Positions 18,135-27,424 are shown, counted from the first letter of the stretch. The stretch: 64,000 bases of DNA from Methanobacterium alkalithermotolerans (GCF_018141185.1 NZ_CP058560.1:186001-250000); one strand, 5' to 3'. Made by a program: numbers and translations. The notes: generated from the letters alone by a model not told the origin.

Positions 18135-18152
18135 TACAATTTCTTTTCAAAT

Positions 18153-18251
18153 AAGTTTCTAAAAGATGAAATCCATATAAAGATTGATGTGGTTCTTATT
18201 GATACAGTTCGCAAGGAAATAAAAAAAACAGGTCATGAAGGAGGCTATTCT
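18153..18251 (+). pseudogene. nucleotidyltransferase 3' remnant
   Basis: About 99 bp roughly 90 percent identical to the last third of the nucleotidyltransferase gene at 16539-16636 (TTGATACAGTTCGCAAGGAA is shared exactly). An extra A in the A-run shifts the frame. No start or active site is present. From 18252 to 18470 the sequence is AT-rich; one frame ending at about 18387 encodes a hydrophobic stretch but has no clear start. Confidence 0.75.
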
Positions 18252-18519
18252 ACATATACTCCTTTAGATCCGTATATCTTACGACTCAAAGTGATTTAGT
18301 TTACTTTATTGGAGCAATTATTTTTTTCATACTTTTTGCAACACTCCCTGTTATTAGTATCAAAACAAATTTTCTAGAAAAAAAATAATCAGATTGTTGA
18401 ATAAAAAAAAGAATAACTTATCATTACAACTTTTATTATAGCTATTTTATAATTTAAGTGAGCATATGTAATTAAATGGTTTATAGAGAAGTGATTGGCC
18501 TTAAGAGTGGACCCAGTAA

Positions 18520-18810
18520 TCAAATTAACTGTTTCTGGCCGTCATCTTTTTTGATTTTTTTCAGGTTTTCCTGGGTTTTTTTTATCCAGTTTAAGGTTCT
18601 CTGGGCATCCACCCGGGGGCCATGGGTGGAATTGTTATTTCGGGAATCATTTACTATTTTCAGGGCAGCTTCCAGGGACTTTTGCACATCCCCTTGAAAT
18701 ATTAAAAAGTCATTCAAGGAAAACACAAGGATTTCCTCATCAGCCGGGAATACTCCGTGATGATAGAGCATTAATTCATCATCTGGTTTTTTCATTTTAA
18801 GGGACTTCAT
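18520..18810 (-). CDS. hypothetical 96-aa protein
   Basis: Not recognised. The N-terminal half has LMLYHHGVFPADEEILVFSL and reads like a small beta-containing domain. The C-terminal half is a charged helix (RTLNWIKKTQENLKKIKKDD). AGGAGAT precedes the ATG by seven bases. It forms a probable operon with the following 120-aa gene, since both lie on the minus strand 52 bp apart and are similar in style. It is soluble. Confidence 0.6.
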   Translation of the reverse strand: MKSLKMKKPDDELMLYHHGVFPADEEILVFSLNDFLIFQGDVQKSLEAALKIVNDSRNNNSTHGPRVDAQRTLNWIKKTQENLKKIKKDDGQKQLI

Positions 18811-18862
18811 CCGATTATCTCCTGGTCAATTTTCTTAAAGAAAAAAATAGTATATCCTAAGC

Positions 18863-19225
18863 TCAAAATAAGGCCGATTCATATTTATTAGAGAATAATC
18901 TTTTTCTTTTTCGACTAATCACCACCGGTTTTTGATATTGTAGAATGGATGATTGTAATTTAAATTTACCCATAGAATCAATAAGAGCATAAGCCCTGCT
19001 TAAATCATCACCAAATTTACTTAAAGCCTGTTTTTTATATTTAACATGGCCTCTGGTGATTTTTTCACTGTTTTTTTCTGCTTTTTCTAAATATTCTTTC
19101 ACCTGTTGCAGGGTTTCTTCTAGTTCTTTTTTAGGGAAAACAATAATATTATCCCCCAAGGGTATTGATTCCCAGTTACAGGAGATTAGTTTTTGATCCT
19201 CAATTTTTATAATAGCATAATCCAT
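18863..19225 (-). CDS. hypothetical 120-aa protein
   Basis: Not recognised. It starts MDYAIIKIEDQKLISCNWES and has a long charged helix with coiled-coil character at about 35-65 (KKELEETLQQVKEYLEKAEK), ending in a basic tail (SRKRKRLF). It is soluble. It lies upstream of the 96-aa gene on the same strand. No function can be assigned. Confidence 0.6.
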   Translation of the reverse strand: MDYAIIKIEDQKLISCNWESIPLGDNIIVFPKKELEETLQQVKEYLEKAEKNSEKITRGHVKYKKQALSKFGDDLSRAYALIDSMGKFKLQSSILQYQKPVVISRKRKRLFSNKYESALF

Positions 19226-19477
19226 TTTTTATCACTATTATTTTTAGATGAGGACATGATTAAAAGAGATTAAGATAGAGAGCCGGGGATAAGTAATTTC
19301 GAAAGGCTCTTTAAAAAAAATCAATGAATAGAACAAAAGAAAACTACTCTTTAATCTTTTAATACCAATAAACATTTCTAGAAGTCTTATTTTATCTGGA
19401 AATGGTTTAAATTTTAAGTATATATAATATGATGATATATACAGGTTATTAGTTATGAAATTTCAAGAGTCAATATT

Positions 19478-19813
19478 ATGATAGATTGGAAAAGTGTCCT
19501 TATTTGTTCTGGCATGGCCATAGTGCTTAGTATTATTCTTTCCATAGGCGGATATATAATCGCCACCCTGTATGCTGGTTACCGGGTAGGGGGACAATAC
19601 CCTACCGGGGCTATTCATGGTATCCTGGTTGTCTTCATAGCTACCATCTTTGTTTTAATGATTAACTTATTACTTTTTAAAGCCATTCCCCTGGGACTAA
19701 TAGGAGTACCCGGAACTTTTATTATTTCATTTTTTGTACTGGCAATATTTTCTGGCATTTTTGGATCAATAGGCGGTACCCTAGGTGCCTATATTAAAAA
19801 AAGAACTTATTAG
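19478..19813 (+). CDS. DUF5518 family membrane protein
   Basis: 111 aa with four hydrophobic segments and a Gly-rich pattern (YAGYRVGGQYPTGAIHG, IFGSIGGTLGAYIKK). This matches small DUF5518 membrane proteins that are abundant in Methanobacteriales. Function is unknown. A TATA-like box ATATATAATATG lies about 50 bases upstream. It is monocistronic. Confidence 0.75.
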   Translation: MIDWKSVLICSGMAIVLSIILSIGGYIIATLYAGYRVGGQYPTGAIHGILVVFIATIFVLMINLLLFKAIPLGLIGVPGTFIISFFVLAIFSGIFGSIGGTLGAYIKKRTY

Positions 19814-20062
19814 TAACCTTGGAAGACCTTATTTTACTGGATATTTATTAAAAAAAAGTATTTTAGTTTCCTGATTTTATATAAATATCATGAGATATTG
19901 CCCTCCAGACCTATAAAAAGCTGAGCATCCCGGAAAAATAATACAAAAATTATTTTTTAAGCTATTTTAAATTTTTAGGGGGCCTGCATAAGTTAAGGGG
20001 ATTATAAGAATAAGTTTAATTAGTTTTTAAACTATAAATAATGGATAAAGGAGGCCTGGATT

Positions 20063-20412
20063 TTGGTTGAAAACACACAATTAAAGGTCATATTTGCTAT
20101 TGTAAAAGTAGAAAAAGCAAGTAAAGTTCTGGAAAAAGCACAAGAAGCCAGAAAGAAGGGGGAACCATTTTCTATGGAAGGGGAAAAGTAAAACATAATA
20201 AAAAAGAATTCCTGGGGATGCCTATAGAGCCTCGCAAAGAAATAATGATGATTCTAATTCAGGAAAAATATGTGGACCCTGTACTCCAAACTATTCGCCA
20301 GGAAGGAAAATTAGATAAACCTGGAACCGGTCTGGCCTTTGTAATGGATGTGGATCAGGTGGTAGGCCTAACCCCCTATGGGGTGGATGGATGCAATATA
20401 GAAGAATTCTAA
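20063..20412 (+). pseudogene. P-II-like regulator gene with a frameshift
   Basis: The TTG start at 20063 is eight bases after a strong AAAGGAGG. The first frame reads VIFAIVKVEKASKVLEKAQE and stops at 20191. A second frame from about 20163 to 20412 continues with TIFYGRGKVKHNKKEFLG, PIEPRKEIMMILIQ and a C-terminal GLAFVMDVDQVVGL. Together they resemble a compact P-II-family (GlnB-like) protein with a short T-loop. A single base lost in the GGGGGAA run near 20158-20164 explains the break. It may be a real inactivation or an assembly error in a homopolymer. Confidence 0.75.
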
Positions 20413-20507
20413 TTAATAATAGTCACTGAAAACTTGTAAATCCCCAAATAAGACCTTTTTTTTAATAATTTATGAAAAATGAATTTTTGAGATTATTTTT
20501 ATAAAAT

Positions 20508-20539
20508 AGGTGAAACTTATAATCTACACCTTTTTTTTT
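20508..20539 (+). terminator. hairpin terminator after the P-II-like gene
   Basis: AGGTG (20508-20512) pairs with CACCT (20527-20531), and a run of nine T follows. It ends only 13 bases before the next start codon, so it must end the upstream transcript or lie inside a short leader. Confidence 0.45.
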
Positions 20540-20552
20540 AAGAGACCATAAT

Positions 20553-21446
20553 ATGATAGCTGAAAACGAATTTAATGAAGCCCTGGATTACTTTGATAAT
20601 GAAGAATATGAAGAGGCCCTGGAATATTTTGAAAAAATAATTAATATGGATTTAGGTAACCAGGAAGCCTGGTTTATGAAGGCACTCACTTTAATAAACC
20701 TGAAAAGGGATAATGAAGCCCTGGAGGCCATAGAAGTTGCTCTTGAACTGGATCCCGATGATGCGGAAGCCTGGATAAAAAAGGCCTGGATTTTAGAATT
20801 ACTTCATGACGTCCCTGAAGGTTTGCATGCTGCTCAAATAGCATTGGATTTAGATAAAGATCACCCTGATGCTGTGTATCTTATGGGAAAATTCTTACTG
20901 GATTCTGGTAATTACTCAGAATCGGTGGAGTATTTTAAAAAATATCCAGAAAACGAATTCCTATTTCCCGACGCCCTTTTATACCAGGGTGAGGCTTTAT
21001 TTAAACAGGGCAAAAGTGAAGAAGCAGAGAAAATACTCGATAAATTATTGAGTATAGAAAGTGAGAATCCTGAGGCTCTAAATTATAAGGGACAGTTACT
21101 TATGAGTAGAGGAGATTATCCTGGAGCCATAGAGTTTTTCCAAAAAGCACTGGATATTAGTCCTGGTTTTATTTTATCTAACTTCAATCTGGGTATTATA
21201 GAAAAAGAATCCGGTAATTTTGATAAAGCCCTGAATTACTTTGATAAAGTTTTAAAAGTGGATCCAGAATATGCAGAAGCCTGGTATAATAAAGGAATTG
21301 TTCTAGAAAAATTACAAAAAAAAGAGGATTCAGTAAATGCTTATAAAAAATTTATACACCTAGCCCCTGAAAAGGATGATATCCCTGAGAGCTTAAATAA
21401 TAAAGTAAAAGAACACCTGGCCCGGGAACTCCCGGATATGAAATAA
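20553..21446 (+). CDS. tetratricopeptide repeat protein
   Basis: 297 aa made of about eight TPR units over the whole length, each of 34 residues with the usual pattern (for example ALEYFEKIINMDLGNQEAWF and AIEFFQKALDISPGFILSNF). No other domain, signal peptide or membrane segment is present. It should be a cytosolic scaffold for protein contacts. The partner is unknown. There is no Shine-Dalgarno site, and the start is close to a T-run, so a leaderless message is possible. Confidence 0.88.
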   Translation: MIAENEFNEALDYFDNEEYEEALEYFEKIINMDLGNQEAWFMKALTLINLKRDNEALEAIEVALELDPDDAEAWIKKAWILELLHDVPEGLHAAQIALDLDKDHPDAVYLMGKFLLDSGNYSESVEYFKKYPENEFLFPDALLYQGEALFKQGKSEEAEKILDKLLSIESENPEALNYKGQLLMSRGDYPGAIEFFQKALDISPGFILSNFNLGIIEKESGNFDKALNYFDKVLKVDPEYAEAWYNKGIVLEKLQKKEDSVNAYKKFIHLAPEKDDIPESLNNKVKEHLARELPDMK

Positions 21447-21502
21447 ATAAAAAGAAATTTAATTTAAATGTTAAAGTATTGAATAATGAAAAAAGGTGTA
21501 AT

Positions 21503-21539
21503 ATAAACCTGGAAATTGGTTTATAATATCCTTTTTTTT
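21503..21539 (+). terminator. hairpin terminator between convergent genes
   Basis: ATAAACC (21503-21509) pairs with GGTTTAT (21518-21524) and is followed by TTTTTTTT at 21532-21539. It ends the TPR gene. Confidence 0.5.
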
Positions 21540-21548
21540 AGAATAAAA

Positions 21549-21767
21549 TTATTCTACTACATCAGCAAAGGCAAAATTCCTTCTAATAGAGTTAATTTTA
21601 ATTTTTACTTCATCGCCTTCTTTGGCGCCTGAAACGAAAACTACAAAACCTTCTATACGAGCAATCCCATCTCCATCTCTACCGGTATCTTCAATCTTAA
21701 CATCATATTCTTCACCTTCTTTAATAGGTGCAGAACTATCTCTATTATTATAACTATCTCCAAACAA
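21549..21767 (-). CDS. TRAM domain protein (first copy)
   Basis: 72 aa. It is almost entirely a TRAM beta-barrel (EYDVKIEDTGRDGDGIARIE, GFVVFVSGAKEGDEVKIKI), a small RNA-binding fold found as stand-alone proteins in methanogens, thought to act as RNA chaperones. I place the start at the TTG at 21767 because the paralog at 37648 has the same arrangement, GGA-GTGAT three bases before TTG TTT GGA. A longer frame upstream exists but is not conserved. It is probably monocistronic. Confidence 0.85.
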   Translation of the reverse strand: MFGDSYNNRDSSAPIKEGEEYDVKIEDTGRDGDGIARIEGFVVFVSGAKEGDEVKIKINSIRRNFAFADVVE

Positions 21768-21979
21768 ATGTATCACTTCCAAATTTTTGCCTAATAGGCA
21801 ATACACTATTGATTTTTTAAGCTTATATAAGTATTGTAAATCAATTTAAAATTTTTTAGGATAATATAAAAGTAAGGGGGAGGGATTTTATTTTTATCCA
21901 GGATAACTTTTAAAATTCTAAAAAAAATAGGCCAGGCAAAAATATTCTGGTGGGGTAAAAAAATTTTTAATTGTATTTT

Positions 21980-22666
21980 TTATTCTGTTTTTTGGATTAA
22001 TCGGGCCAGGTTTTGTGCCCCATTTTTATTTAAGTGCACCCCGTCAACAGTCACCACCAGCCTTCTAATTTTACTGATAAAATCAGAGAGTCCTAATCTG
22101 GTGGTTAAAACTGAATCAAACATTAGGCCATAAGTGGATGTGGATATAAAATAAGGAGATCTAAATTCACTCAGTCCTAGGGCCATTTTTTGCCATTTAT
22201 TAAAATCAATATACCTCAGGTGATATTTTTCACAGAGTTCCTGGATGGAATCATTATATTCATCCACTTTCTGATTCAAATTACTGTTTAAAACTTCGCC
22301 TATACAGGGGATACTTATAATTTTAACATTTTTATCCTCTAACTTCCAGATTAACTTTTCATACTCCCTTTTAAAATCCTGAACCTCTTCTAAGGGTATG
22401 CTTCCCCGGAGAATTAGTTTTTGGACTTTGTGATTCCAGGCCAGGGAATGGTCTTTTAAATAGGGTAATAAAATATCATTTACGCCTATTTCAATTATAA
22501 AATCATCATAGGATTGGCTAATAAAACTATCAATTCTACGGGATAATCCAGATAAAGTCTCACCACTGCATCCATGGTTATGGTAGTCACGGGGTGAATC
22601 CATATATTTAAGATATGATTCACCAGGGCGACCGACGGTTATACTATCTCCCAGGCAGGCTATCAT
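21980..22666 (-). CDS. SGNH/GDSL-family hydrolase
   Basis: 228 aa. Block I is ACLGDSITVG with the nucleophile Ser at position 8. A GVNDIL motif (block III) follows near 65, and DGVHLNKNG near 210 supplies the catalytic Asp and His. There is no signal peptide, so it is probably cytosolic. The family cleaves esters of lipids, carbohydrates or peptides; the substrate is not identifiable. It is divergent from the RNase III gene. Confidence 0.85.
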   Translation of the reverse strand: MIACLGDSITVGRPGESYLKYMDSPRDYHNHGCSGETLSGLSRRIDSFISQSYDDFIIEIGVNDILLPYLKDHSLAWNHKVQKLILRGSIPLEEVQDFKREYEKLIWKLEDKNVKIISIPCIGEVLNSNLNQKVDEYNDSIQELCEKYHLRYIDFNKWQKMALGLSEFRSPYFISTSTYGLMFDSVLTTRLGLSDFISKIRRLVVTVDGVHLNKNGAQNLARLIQKTE

Positions 22667-22803
22667 GTAAATTTATCCTTTATTTTGAAAATAATTATGT
22701 TTTTAGTATTAAGGTAAACTATTAGAGAAATTAAATTTTGTTTAAGGTCATATTATCCTGGTGAAAATTTAATTTTATTAGGTTTAAAAATCAATGTGAT
22801 ATT

Positions 22804-23463
22804 ATGGAACTACTCGAAAGATATTCAATTAAACCCCTTAATCCTCATCTTTACCATTTGGCTTTTATACATGAGTCTTATTCCAATGAAAACGGCCTGG
22901 ATGAGTGCTATGAAAGATTGGAATTTCTTGGTGACACCGTACTGGATCTGGTGGTATCTGAATATTTATATAATATGGATTCTTCCTTAAGTGAAGGGGA
23001 ATTAACCCGTCTTCGCTCAAATTATGTGTGTAAAAAAGCACTCTATACTTATTCTACCAAAATAGGCCTGGATAAATATATAAAAATTGGTGCAGGGGTG
23101 GAATTAACCACCAGAGAAATTGATTCAGTTATCAGTGATGTATTTGAGTCCTTTGTTGGTGCAATGTATCTGGACTCCGGTCTGGAAACCACCAAAAGAT
23201 TTCTCTACCAAACAGTAATCCCCCACATACGCCAGGGAGAAATCTTTTTTTATGATTATAAATCCCAGTTAAAACATTTATGTGATCAGAAATCACTGGA
23301 ATTAAGTTATGAGTTAATAAATGAAGTAGGGGAACCTCATGATAAGATATTTACCATGACCGCGGTTATTAATGGTAAAAGAAAGGGTACAGGTAAGGGT
23401 GGCAGTAAAAAGGAAGCTGAACAGAATGCGGCTAAATTTACTTTAGGCAATCTTAGATACTAA
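22804..23463 (+). CDS. rnc: ribonuclease III
   Basis: 219 aa, normal bacterial length. The RNase III signature ERLEFLGDTVLDLVVSEYLY is at 37-56, and the four catalytic acids E40, D44, D112 and E115 are all present. A double-stranded-RNA-binding domain follows at about 155-219 (SQLKHLCDQK, KGTGKGGSKKEAEQNAAKF). It cleaves double-stranded RNA, typically rRNA precursors or structured messages. GTGAT precedes the ATG. RNase III is unusual in archaea. It appears monocistronic. Confidence 0.93.
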   Translation: MELLERYSIKPLNPHLYHLAFIHESYSNENGLDECYERLEFLGDTVLDLVVSEYLYNMDSSLSEGELTRLRSNYVCKKALYTYSTKIGLDKYIKIGAGVELTTREIDSVISDVFESFVGAMYLDSGLETTKRFLYQTVIPHIRQGEIFFYDYKSQLKHLCDQKSLELSYELINEVGEPHDKIFTMTAVINGKRKGTGKGGSKKEAEQNAAKFTLGNLRY

Positions 23464-23523
23464 ACCTGATTTTCAAACTTCCTGGCATAAATACTTAAGA
23501 TTTAAAGTTCAATTATTATTATT

Positions 23524-23946
23524 ATGAAACCCAAAACTATTCTGGTTTTACTGGTTTTAATTTCAGGTCTGGTAATGATATCTGGTTGTACCACCAATAA
23601 CGTTAACACCACCAATGAGACTGGTATCCCAGGCTATATGGATGTTACTCCTGCAGAGGCACAAGTACTGATAAATAATACACCCGATATTGTGATAATT
23701 GATGCTTCGCCTAAATTTGATGAAGGACACCTACCTGGCGCTGTAAATTATCCAGTTTCTGATGGTTCATTGGATAATGCTATACCCACATTAAATAAAA
23801 ATGATACCTACCTGGTATACTGTCATGTGGATAGTGTTGCCATTGAAGGAGCCCAAAAACTTGTAGATGCTGGATTCACCAAAGTATATCGGTTGGAAGG
23901 AAATTATCAGGCATGGGTAGATGCAGGATATCCTGTGGAAACTTGA
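23524..23946 (+). CDS. rhodanese-like lipoprotein
   Basis: 140 aa. A lipoprotein-type signal (KTILVLLVLISGLVMISGC, predicted acylated C22) anchors it outside the membrane. A single rhodanese domain follows (VIIDASPKFDEGHLPGA, YLVYCHVDSVAIEG), with the catalytic Cys at 100. It probably transfers sulfur or reduces a substrate at the cell surface; the acceptor is unknown. It is 60 bp downstream of rnc with its own AT-rich leader. Confidence 0.88.
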   Translation: MKPKTILVLLVLISGLVMISGCTTNNVNTTNETGIPGYMDVTPAEAQVLINNTPDIVIIDASPKFDEGHLPGAVNYPVSDGSLDNAIPTLNKNDTYLVYCHVDSVAIEGAQKLVDAGFTKVYRLEGNYQAWVDAGYPVET

Positions 23947-24174
23947 ATAATTTAATTATTTTTATTTTTATTTTTTAAAATCAATTTAAGTGCCACTTTC
24001 TATCATAAAGATGTCAGAAATCAGGAATTTGCTTAAACTTAATCCAGAATATCTAAAATATAATTTTTCATCTTAATCTTGTACTAAATAGGATAATATT
24101 AAGAATAAATAAATTATTTTTTTTAATATTAGGCCCAATAGCCTTACTTGGATGAAATTTTAAACTGGACTAAC

Positions 24175-24393
24175 TTATTTAGATCCGGCACAGCAGCATA
24201 TTCCCACAATTAAAACTGCCAGAATGACCCATCCTAAGGGATTATTTAATAGAAAACTTAAAAATCCAATTAACAATATTAAAACGGCAGGCACCAGAAA
24301 AAGTACAGCCACTGCAGCTACAATAATCACTACAATTATACCAATAGTCACTGCTCCTATCTCTGCCAGGGCATCAAAAACCATAATATCCAC
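24175..24393 (-). CDS. small membrane protein, 72 aa
   Basis: Two hydrophobic segments (about 12-48 and 54-67) with a C-terminal ICCCAGSK motif. The start is probably the ATG at 24384, ten bases after GGGAG, rather than the GTG at 24393. No family is recognised. The Cys triplet could bind metal or be lipid-modified, which is a guess. Confidence 0.6.
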   Translation of the reverse strand: MDIMVFDALAEIGAVTIGIIVVIIVAAVAVLFLVPAVLILLIGFLSFLLNNPLGWVILAVLIVGICCCAGSK

Positions 24394-24443
24394 TCTCCCT
24401 TAATAGTATATATAATATATTTTCAAGACACATATATTTGTAT

Positions 24444-24842
24444 ATGTCCAGTAAAGGATTTTTTCGTGAAAAATTTTTTAAGGGCCATATAATATGTCAT
24501 GGCTGCCCGGAGAGGTCTTTTAAAATTAAAGGACATCCTTTACCAGTATGTGCCCGGTGCACTGGTTTATATCTGGGGAGCTTCTCTTATATCATTATAC
24601 TGCTTATTTTTAACTGGGGATTCAATTTAACCCTATTTTTAGCAGGGTTATTATTAATAATTCCCACCCTATGTGATGGAATAACCCAGTACTTTACTTT
24701 AAGAGAAAGTAACAACAGACTCCGCTTTATAACTGGAATCATAGGGGGAGTGGGATTAGGGATTATAATTACCAGTATACGCTTTTTAGGTATAATGGAG
24801 ATTTTTTTTATTGAAATAAAGCATGATTATTATTTTTTTTAA
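24444..24842 (+). CDS. DUF2085 membrane protein
   Basis: About 132 aa. It carries the DUF2085 signature CHGCPERSF followed by PVCARCTGLYLG, with two Cys pairs near the N-terminus, then three hydrophobic segments. The family is common in methanogens and of unknown function; the Cys pairs suggest metal or redox chemistry. I prefer the ATG at 24444 over a TTG two codons upstream. No Shine-Dalgarno site is seen. It is divergent from the 72-aa gene. Confidence 0.8.
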   Translation: MSSKGFFREKFFKGHIICHGCPERSFKIKGHPLPVCARCTGLYLGSFSYIIILLIFNWGFNLTLFLAGLLLIIPTLCDGITQYFTLRESNNRLRFITGIIGGVGLGIIITSIRFLGIMEIFFIEIKHDYYFF

Positions 24843-24928
24843 TATTCTAAATCTCATTTTATTATAGAATGTTAATCCCCAAAAATATAACTTGAGTAAC
24901 TACCAATATTAAGATGTATATGTAATTT

Positions 24929-27424
24929 ATGAATAAATTTAAGTTTAATCACCAGGTAAAAATTACTATTTCAGGGGTTAAAAAGATGGGAAAAAAAGCA
25001 GAATCATCCCTTACTCCCGACCATGTTATTAAAAATTGGGAAGAATTAAAGGATTATATGCAGAAGGGTTATCCTGCCGATGAAAAAAGGGAGCAGGTTT
25101 TTGAGGATCTCTATCACATGGTGCGCTTGATGTGTGATAATGTGCCGGATATGATCTGGGCCAAGGATAGGGATAAGAAATTCATTTTTACTAACCGGGC
25201 TATAGCTGAAAAATTATTAAATGCCCGGGACACCATGGAAGCCCTGGGTAAAACCGATATGTATTTTGCCAACAGGGAGCGCTCACTTCATCCAGAAAAC
25301 AAAAAATGGCATACCTTTGGTGAGATTTGTACCGATTCAGATGAATTTGTACTTAAAACCGAAAAACCAGGTCGTTTTGATGAGTTTGGAAATGTTAAGG
25401 GGGAATTCTTATTTTTAGATGTTCATAAAGCTCCTTTTAGGGATGAAAAAGGGGAGATAATCGGGACTGTGGGTTGTGCCCGGGATGTAACCCGGGAAAA
25501 AGAAATAGAAAAAAATCTAACAGAAAGTGAAAAGTTATTCCACTCCCTGATTGATAACATGTTAGATGCAGTTATAATATTAGATTTTGAAGGGTCAATC
25601 CTTTTTGCCAATCGAGCCGCATTTGAACTGGTGGATATTGATCCCCGGACTCCTTTGCAGGGTTTTCATGTTAAAGATTTTGCCCTGGGGCAATCCATGA
25701 TGGATATTGAAAATCATCAGCAGATGGTAAAAGAGGATAAATTTGGTTTTCTGGGAAACTACCAGATTAAAGACAAATACGGTCAGGTTAAATGGGTGGA
25801 AGGACTGGGTAGAAAAATAGAATTTCAGGGTAAAGTGGCTAATCTGGTTAATTTAAGAGATATAACCCCTCGAAAAAAGGCAGAAGAGGAATTAAAAAAC
25901 CGGGAGAAACTACTAGAAGGTGTGGCCCGGATGAATCATATCCTCATAAACAGTCCTAATCTAAAGGCAGCTATTCAGGATTCCCTGGAGGAAATTGGAA
26001 GTGCCACCCGGATTGACCGGGCTTATATTTTTAAAAATCATGTAGAAGAATCTACCGGACGTTTATTAACCAGCCATTGGATGGAATGGACTAATGGTCA
26101 GGTTGAGGCCCAGTTATATAATAATGATTTGCAGAATATTCCCTATGAAAAACTATCCCCTGATTTAATAACCAATTTCACCCAGAAAAAACCATTTTAT
26201 AGTTTAAGTCGTGATTTAGATTCTTATACCCATGAAATAGTAGAAAAGCAGGGTATCTTATCACTGCTTCTGGTTCCAGTGCTGGTGCAGGATAAATTAT
26301 GGGGTTTTATTGGATTTGATAATTGCACTCAGGAGAGAAACTGGAAGGAATATGAACTCACCATTTTAAAAACAGCAGCAGATTCTATTGGCAGTGCCCT
26401 GGATCGATATGATTTTGAAAAAGCATTAACAGAAAGTGAAAATAAAAGTAAGAAGCTTATAAAGGCCATCCCGGATATGATGCTGGTTATAAGTAAGGAA
26501 GGGTTTATCCAGGATTATTCTCCTAAAAATCCAGAATTGATGTCCATTCCGGAAAAGGAAATTGTTGGCAGTAATATCTCCCAGATGGGCTTATCACCGG
26601 CTGATTTGGAGCAGATATTAAAAATGATTAAAACTACCTTAATTACCAATACCCTGGAAACAATTGAATATGCACTGGATGTTCCTGCTGGTAATCGGTA
26701 TTTTGAAGCTCGTTTTATTAAATTAAATGAGGATAATGTTTTATCCATTATAAGGGATATAACCGGCCGGGTTCGTGATGGGGAGATGATAAAATCCTCT
26801 CTGGAAGAAAAAGATATACTCTTAAGAGAGATCCATCACCGGGTGAAAAATAATATGCAGATTATATCCAGTCTCATGAATTTGCAGATAAAGTATGAAA
26901 ATTCCCCGGAGGCAATTAATATCCTGAAAGAAAGCCAGGGCAGGGTAAAATCCATGGCTATGGTGCATGAAAAACTTTATAAGTCCAAATCTTTTTCTAT
27001 GATTAATTTTAAGGATTATCTAACTCGTTTAGTGTCTGATATATTATACACCTATGATCTTATTTCCCATATCGACTGGAAACTGGATATGGATGAAATA
27101 AAAATTACCATGGATCTGGCTATACCTCTGGGACTTATTATCCATGAAATGGTATCTAACTCAGCTAAATATGCTTTTAAAAAAGACGAAAATGGTAGAA
27201 TTGATATATCTATGAAAATGGTGGATGATAGATTCTTTTTAAGGGTGGCTGATAATGGTGTGGGAATTCCGGAAGATATTGAGTGGGGAGAAACCGATAC
27301 TCTGGGGTTGCACCTGATTGATGCCCTGGTTAAACAGATTGATGGAGTTATTAAACTGGATAATAGTCAGGGCACCAGTTATGAGATTATATTTCCCCCT
27401 ATGAGTTATGTAAATAGAGGATGA
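24929..27424 (+). CDS. PAS-GAF sensor histidine kinase
   Basis: 831 aa, soluble. PAS units lie at about 75-190 (VPDMIWAKDRDKKFIFTN) and 205-320, then a GAF domain at about 325-490, a third PAS at about 505-620, and a HisKA_2-type transmitter from about 630 (LLREIHHRVKNNMQI) with HATPase_c (HEMVSNSAKYAF, DNGVGIP). It may start at the ATG at residue 20 (MGKKAES). It is one of three kinases in the window with this same HisKA_2 type. No regulator is adjacent. The signal is unknown. Its last codons are partly duplicated downstream. Confidence 0.88.
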   Translation: MNKFKFNHQVKITISGVKKMGKKAESSLTPDHVIKNWEELKDYMQKGYPADEKREQVFEDLYHMVRLMCDNVPDMIWAKDRDKKFIFTNRAIAEKLLNARDTMEALGKTDMYFANRERSLHPENKKWHTFGEICTDSDEFVLKTEKPGRFDEFGNVKGEFLFLDVHKAPFRDEKGEIIGTVGCARDVTREKEIEKNLTESEKLFHSLIDNMLDAVIILDFEGSILFANRAAFELVDIDPRTPLQGFHVKDFALGQSMMDIENHQQMVKEDKFGFLGNYQIKDKYGQVKWVEGLGRKIEFQGKVANLVNLRDITPRKKAEEELKNREKLLEGVARMNHILINSPNLKAAIQDSLEEIGSATRIDRAYIFKNHVEESTGRLLTSHWMEWTNGQVEAQLYNNDLQNIPYEKLSPDLITNFTQKKPFYSLSRDLDSYTHEIVEKQGILSLLLVPVLVQDKLWGFIGFDNCTQERNWKEYELTILKTAADSIGSALDRYDFEKALTESENKSKKLIKAIPDMMLVISKEGFIQDYSPKNPELMSIPEKEIVGSNISQMGLSPADLEQILKMIKTTLITNTLETIEYALDVPAGNRYFEARFIKLNEDNVLSIIRDITGRVRDGEMIKSSLEEKDILLREIHHRVKNNMQIISSLMNLQIKYENSPEAINILKESQGRVKSMAMVHEKLYKSKSFSMINFKDYLTRLVSDILYTYDLISHIDWKLDMDEIKITMDLAIPLGLIIHEMVSNSAKYAFKKDENGRIDISMKMVDDRFFLRVADNGVGIPEDIEWGETDTLGLHLIDALVKQIDGVIKLDNSQGTSYEIIFPPMSYVNRG

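Noticed and set aside
18270..18387. Hydrophobic frame ending at about 18387 (YFIGAIIFFILFATLPVISI)
   Set aside because: No clear start; overlaps debris from the nucleotidyltransferase copy. It could be the end of a lost membrane-protein gene.
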